A stretch of 64,000 bases of DNA. It comes from Vreelandella salicampi (GTDB lineage: Bacteria > Pseudomonadota > Gammaproteobacteria > Pseudomonadales > Halomonadaceae). Below, piece after piece: positions 62,774 through 64,000 of this stretch; position 1 is the stretch's first letter; every line of letters begins with the position of its first letter. The DNA is taken from contig NZ_JACCDF010000005.1 in the NCBI RefSeq assembly GCF_013415105.1, positions 1 to 64,000 on the forward strand, written 5' to 3'. A program made the translations under genes and the position numbers. The notes under the pieces were generated by a model. The model made no database searches. It was not told where the DNA came from and saw only the letters and a list, made by a program, of their open reading frames with translations.

Positions 62774-64000
62774 CTAAAACGCATCGCGCCACGTCACCCT
62801 CTCACCCGCCGCCTGCCAGCAAAGCCTGCCAGGCGGGTATACGGCAGCAACACAATGGATTTTACGTTCCGCGTTTTCTCGCCAAATAACGACCACACGC
62901 TCGCGTTCCCAAGGCGGAATACTCGCTTCTTGCAGTAACCGCTTAAGATTCCGTCGGCCGCGTTTAGGTATATCTAAGACTTCCCCTCCCTGGCGCCACG
63001 TCACGGTAAGCGACGACTCACTCACTACCGAAAGCGGTACCTCACCGAGAGGCGTCACTAACGGCGCGAGCCCGTCCCAGGTGGCGCACCATTCGGGCAG
63101 CAGCTCGCTTTTTTCCATTAAATAGAGCCGTTGCTGCCAAACCCGCGCCTCAGCGTTGCCCCACGCGACTCGCACCTGGGCGCCAGACCCGGCGTCCAGC
63201 TGCGAAAGCAGGCTTTCTAGCCGTTTGCGCGGCGGCGTCGCCACTCCCAACTGCTGACATAAGGTACGCACCAAAAGCCGCTGGCGCGCTAGTGAGCGCC
63301 GCCCAAGTGCTGCCACATCGAGCTGCCCTGTTCCAAGGCTCAGCGTGGCAAGCTCTTCTTCTGCGTATTCGATGAGTAGCGCATCGGCATCGCCCGCCTG
63401 ATCGGCGGCAACGGCAAAACCAGCATGTACGTGTGGCCAACGCTCGCTGAGTACCGGGAAAACTCGGTGGCGTAGAAAGTTGCGGTCGAAACGCGTCTCG
63501 GCGTTGGAAGGATCATCGCACCAGGTTAAGCCAAGCGCCTCTGCGGCACGCTTGAGGGTCTCCTGGGGAACATCCAGCCAGGGTCGAACAAGGCTACTCC
63601 CTCGCCAGTGTCGTTGATTGGGCATCGCGCTTATGCCCCGCAGACCGCTGCCGCGAAGAGCGGCAAGCAAAAACGTTTCCGCTTGATCATTTTGATGCTG
63701 CGCCAGCCACAAAGCATCGCCTGCGGGAACATGCTCGGCAAATGCGGTGTAGCGAGCCTCGCGCGCCGCGCCCTCAATCCCCTGCCCTGATGAATTCACC
63801 CTCACGCGGACCACCGACAACGGTACGTTCAGGCTCGTGCAAAGCTTGCGGCAGTGCTGCTCAAACGCCTCCGCGGCCGTTTGTAGGCCGTGATGGACGT
63901 GAATCGCCTTTAGCGGTGTCTGCGTCTCTTTACATACTATGGCGGCCAGCGACAACAGCAGCGTTGAGTCCAACCCGCCTGAGAGTGCCACCCAAACACA
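62774..64000 (-). CDS. tilS: tRNA(Ile)-lysidine synthase, N terminus cut by the window edge
   Basis: An ATP-dependent enzyme that converts C34 of the CAU anticodon of tRNA-Ile to lysidine. The P-loop VALSGGLDSTLLL is at the right edge (from about 63993). Then come IHVHHGLQ, LAQHQNDQAETFLLAALRGSGL, the middle TilS domain (FDRNFLRHRVFPVLSERWP) and the C-terminal TilS_C region (KRGRRNLKRLLQEASIPPWERE). The residue before VALSGG is missing, so the gene begins beyond 64000; a GTG at 63991 is internal. It converges with ppx. Confidence 0.95.
   Translation of the reverse strand, partial: CVWVALSGGLDSTLLLSLAAIVCKETQTPLKAIHVHHGLQTAAEAFEQHCRKLCTSLNVPLSVVRVRVNSSGQGIEGAAREARYTAFAEHVPAGDALWLAQHQNDQAETFLLAALRGSGLRGISAMPNQRHWRGSSLVRPWLDVPQETLKRAAEALGLTWCDDPSNAETRFDRNFLRHRVFPVLSERWPHVHAGFAVAADQAGDADALLIEYAEEELATLSLGTGQLDVAALGRRSLARQRLLVRTLCQQLGVATPPRKRLESLLSQLDAGSGAQVRVAWGNAEARVWQQRLYLMEKSELLPEWCATWDGLAPLVTPLGEVPLSVVSESSLTVTWRQGGEVLDIPKRGRRNLKRLLQEASIPPWERERVVVIWRENAERKIHCVAAVYPPGRLCWQAAGERVTWRDAF

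Overview
The window looks like chromosomal DNA of a moderately GC-rich gammaproteobacterium, most likely Halomonadaceae (Halomonas or a close relative). The basis is the overall protein character, a DUF3087 membrane protein, a complete bioBFHCDA operon, lptFG divergent from pepA, and a microcompartment-free eutBC plus permease set. This is a judgement from remembered families, not a database search. Nearly all DNA is accounted for by ordinary genes. The only clearly foreign stretch is the left edge (1 to about 1940): an AT-rich end of an integrative element with an excisionase-like gene and a tyrosine integrase beside a tRNA-Leu(CAA).

Layout. 2.1-7.9 kb: biotin operon bioB-F-H-C-D-A behind a promoter with a BirA-like operator. 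7.9-11 kb (minus): a CIA30-domain protein, aceK and a sirtuin without the usual zinc cysteines. 11-16 kb: ethanolamine use (eutB, eutC, permease) divergent from an AraC/EutR-like regulator. 16-20.5 kb: a methyltransferase, a TIGR03643 protein, a Zur-box-preceded COG0523 GTPase and recQ. 20.5-27.7 kb: an AraC regulator and a two-partner secretion pair (a 1484-residue exoprotein and its transporter). 27.7-34 kb: tcdA, truC, sodC, bfr/bfd, an RDD protein and lptGF. 34-42.5 kb: pepA, ilvE, holC, a Spy/CpxP-like protein, an MFS transporter and valS.

42.6-51.2 kb is one tightly packed plus-strand cluster: a phosphotransferase, a YnjB/YnjC-like importer with no ATPase gene, two glycosyltransferases of the TIGR04283/TIGR04282 type (families linked to arsenosugar or selenodomain loci), a TVP38-flavin disulfide reductase fusion, and a flavoprotein resembling the N-terminal half of bifunctional SelD. 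This is the best candidate for an undescribed system. 51.2-55.1 kb: small envelope and detoxification genes (META lipoprotein, gloA, DUF411, an MliC-like lipoprotein, DUF3087).

55.2-56.8 kb holds a DAHP synthase gene behind what reads as a complete transcription attenuator: a leader peptide with a VYFGYWF run, alternative stems and an intrinsic terminator, followed by an unexplained 62-codon ORF. The window ends with a 41-residue membrane protein, fre, ubiD, rho, ppx and a tilS gene cut by the right edge.
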